The notes beneath the pieces were generated by a model. That model ran no database searches and had not been told where the DNA came from. It saw only the letters and a list, made by a program, of their open reading frames with translations. This document shows, piece after piece, positions 63,880 through 64,000 of a stretch of 64,000 nucleotides of DNA; position 1 is the first letter of the stretch, and each line of letters opens with the position of its first letter. A program made the translations under genes and the position numbers. Origin of the DNA: Listeria booriae (GTDB lineage: Bacteria; Bacillota; Bacilli; Lactobacillales; Listeriaceae); assembly GCF_000766865.1 (NCBI RefSeq), contig NZ_JNFA01000029.1:1-64000 (forward strand). Reading direction: 5' to 3'.

Positions 63880-64000
63880 ATGAACATGAAAGCAGCAACG
63901 AGTGGTATTAAAACAAACGGTATCTTGATTGTTATGCTTATGGGAGCATTTGTTACGATTTTGAATCAAACATTGATGAACGTAGCACTGCCAAGCATTA
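63880..64000 (+). CDS. EmrB/QacA-type (DHA2) multidrug MFS exporter, partial
   Basis: Only the first 40 codons are in the window; the gene continues past its end. The visible N-terminus ends FVTILNQTLMNVALPSI, the first-helix hallmark of 14-TMS DHA2 exporters. ATG 63880 follows AAAGGAG. With the MarR gene it forms a typical regulator-exporter pair. Confidence 0.85.
   Translation, partial: MNMKAATSGIKTNGILIVMLMGAFVTILNQTLMNVALPSI

Overview
The window looks like a chromosomal segment of a Listeria-type member of the Firmicutes (family Listeriaceae, probably not L. monocytogenes itself). The evidence is a B. subtilis/Listeria-style tRNA cluster behind a 5S rRNA, S-box and T-box leaders, strong AGGAGG ribosome-binding sites, and a gene order that, from memory, follows the Listeria core (MFS transporter, metE-metI-metC-yitJ, menA, menFDHBE, metal-binding lipoprotein, yidD, ytkD, metK, asnB, mnmM/mnmL, leuS, trpEGDCFBA, murJ-like flippase, nnrD, pepV, D-amino acid transaminase, marR-MFS). 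The species is an inference; no database was searched.

Layout. 1-2263: end of an rRNA operon (5S) followed by 22 tRNA genes on the + strand. 2299-10270: an MFS transporter, then a SAM-riboswitch-controlled methionine operon. 10317-17659: menaquinone genes, with menA convergent on the methionine operon and menF-D-H-B-E as one tightly overlapped operon. 17727-21615: a zinc-type binding lipoprotein behind a Zur-like box, YidD, a YtkD-type Nudix hydrolase, a small conserved protein, an LDH-like dehydrogenase and a DCC-family protein. 21676-26070: a second SAM riboswitch with metK, an alpha-carbonic anhydrase lipoprotein, and asnB.

26114-36180 is an accessory island inserted between asnB and mnmM/mnmL. 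It holds a hyaluronan-synthase-like membrane glycosyltransferase next to a UDP-sugar 6-dehydrogenase, about 1 kb of mostly noncoding DNA with a large folded repeat and recurring copies of one promoter module, a MupG-type 6-phospho-N-acetylmuramidase on the other strand, and a cassette of glycerol-3-phosphate cytidylyltransferase, a glycosyltransferase/CDP-glycerol transferase fusion, an alpha/beta-hydrolase-like protein and a DUF6270-like protein that seems to start at ATT. Together these suggest an envelope polysaccharide, possibly uronic-acid-containing and glycerol-phosphate-modified.

36158-48955: tRNA-modification genes mnmM/mnmL, an amino-acid permease, an unknown membrane protein, a T-box leuS, a two-component system coupled to a 43-residue membrane peptide and an SLT-type lysozyme-like protein, and a murQ-murP-murR operon for MurNAc use. 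A palindrome, TGAAAT-N3-ATTTCA, lies in both the mupG and murQ promoter regions and ties the separated mupG into one MurR regulon. 48956-56037: the trp operon behind two tandem Trp-type T-boxes. 56160-64000: MurJ-like flippase, Lrp/AsnC regulator, DJ-1/PfpI protein, NAD(P)H-hydrate dehydratase, Nudix, PepV, D-amino acid transaminase, NTF2-like protein, MarR regulator and the start of an EmrB-type exporter cut by the window edge. I see no prophage, transposase, plasmid gene or CRISPR array.
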